64,000 bases of DNA from Bacillus sp. FJAT-49736. Its GTDB lineage: Bacteria; Bacillota; Bacilli; Bacillales; Bacillaceae_C. Where the stretch lies: NCBI RefSeq assembly GCF_018343615.1, contig NZ_JAGYPI010000002.1, positions 577,562 through 641,561 of the forward strand. The letters are read 5' to 3'. This document shows positions 63,882 through 64,000 of this stretch, piece after piece. A program made the translations under genes and the position numbers. A model generated the notes under the pieces. That model ran no database searches. It saw only the letters and a program-made list of their open reading frames with translations, and was not told where the DNA came from. The first letter of the stretch is position 1; every line of letters starts with the position of its first letter.

Positions 63882-64000
63882 TTATTTAAAGTAACTCCAA
63901 CCGTCCTCTTGGTAAACTTTCCCTTCCTTCATCAACTTTCCAAGACCTCTTTTAAAAGAAGCTTTGCTCATGTTGAAGCGTGCTGCGATATCCTCTGGAG
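63882..64000 (-). CDS. CvfB/YitL-type S1 RNA-binding protein, C-terminal end
   Basis: Only the last 39 codons are present; the gene continues beyond the window. The visible part PEDIAARFNMSKASFKRGLG and KLMKEGKVYQEDGWSYF is the C-terminal winged helix typical of CvfB-type proteins (Staphylococcus CvfB, Bacillus YitL), which carry S1 domains and bind RNA. The TAA stop is at 63882. Confidence 0.75.
   Translation of the reverse strand, partial: PEDIAARFNMSKASFKRGLGKLMKEGKVYQEDGWSYFK

Overview
The window reads as a chromosomal segment of a low-GC, Gram-positive, Bacillus-like bacterium (family Bacillaceae is my inference; the species is not identified). Supporting signs are purine-rich GGAGG-type ribosome binding sites, many TTG and GTG starts, sigma-A promoters, CcpA cre boxes, U-tailed hairpin terminators, and typical Bacillaceae families (lipid II flippase Amj, bacillopeptidase F, NagR, a LiaG-like DUF4097 protein, CvfB). 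I saw no rRNA, tRNA, IS element, prophage or CRISPR array.

Layout. 1-10.5 kb: mostly single housekeeping or stress genes on the minus strand (hydrolases, GNAT, PAP2, NUDIX, PfpI-like, Amj, FMN-dependent glutamate-synthase-like protein, rubredoxin/MBL protein) with an S9 peptidase on the plus strand. 10.5-15.8 kb: UbiB-like kinase, HflX with an attenuator leader, and a chemoreceptor. 16-18.7 kb: the nagA-nagB-nagR operon with a recognisable promoter and operator. 19-24 kb: dioxygenase, uracil-DNA glycosylase, aldo/keto reductase, a NERD nuclease-like protein, and a 23-copy 52-bp tandem repeat. 24-34 kb: large secreted protease, DHA2 drug exporter, a response-regulator relic, a D-2-hydroxyacid dehydrogenase and a methionine gamma-lyase. 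34-37.5 kb: a cre-controlled sugar ABC importer without its ATPase. 37.7-45 kb: a MacAB/YknXYZ-like efflux operon, then MFS, ABC exporter and methyltransferase-like genes. 45-53 kb: two signalling modules (a ComA-like regulator with a soluble PAS kinase; a sugar-binding sensor with YesM/YesN). 53-56 kb: small single genes. 56-63.7 kb: a chitobiose/cellobiose cluster (PTS IIB and IIC, ChbG deacetylase, GH4 phospho-glucosidase, two ROK kinases, ManA). The window ends in the 3' end of a CvfB-type gene.

How the genes work together. PTS import, ChbG deacetylation and GH4 cleavage of a phosphorylated disaccharide would yield glucosamine phosphates and sugars that NagB, the ROK kinases and ManA feed into glycolysis; NagA and NagR link this to N-acetylglucosamine. 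Cre boxes in front of the PTS, the ABC importer and methionine gamma-lyase put all three under likely CcpA control.

The most notable signal is the leader of hflX. It holds a 10-codon reading frame beginning Met-Arg-Leu-Arg (the motif known from the ErmDL macrolide-arrest peptide), two mutually exclusive pairings, and an intrinsic terminator: a candidate macrolide-sensing attenuator for a ribosome-rescue GTPase. Second is a set of four short intergenic arrays that all keep an exact 21-bp phase while using different core words. Third is a dispersed element of about 110-130 bp present three times, twice inside sugar-transporter operons.
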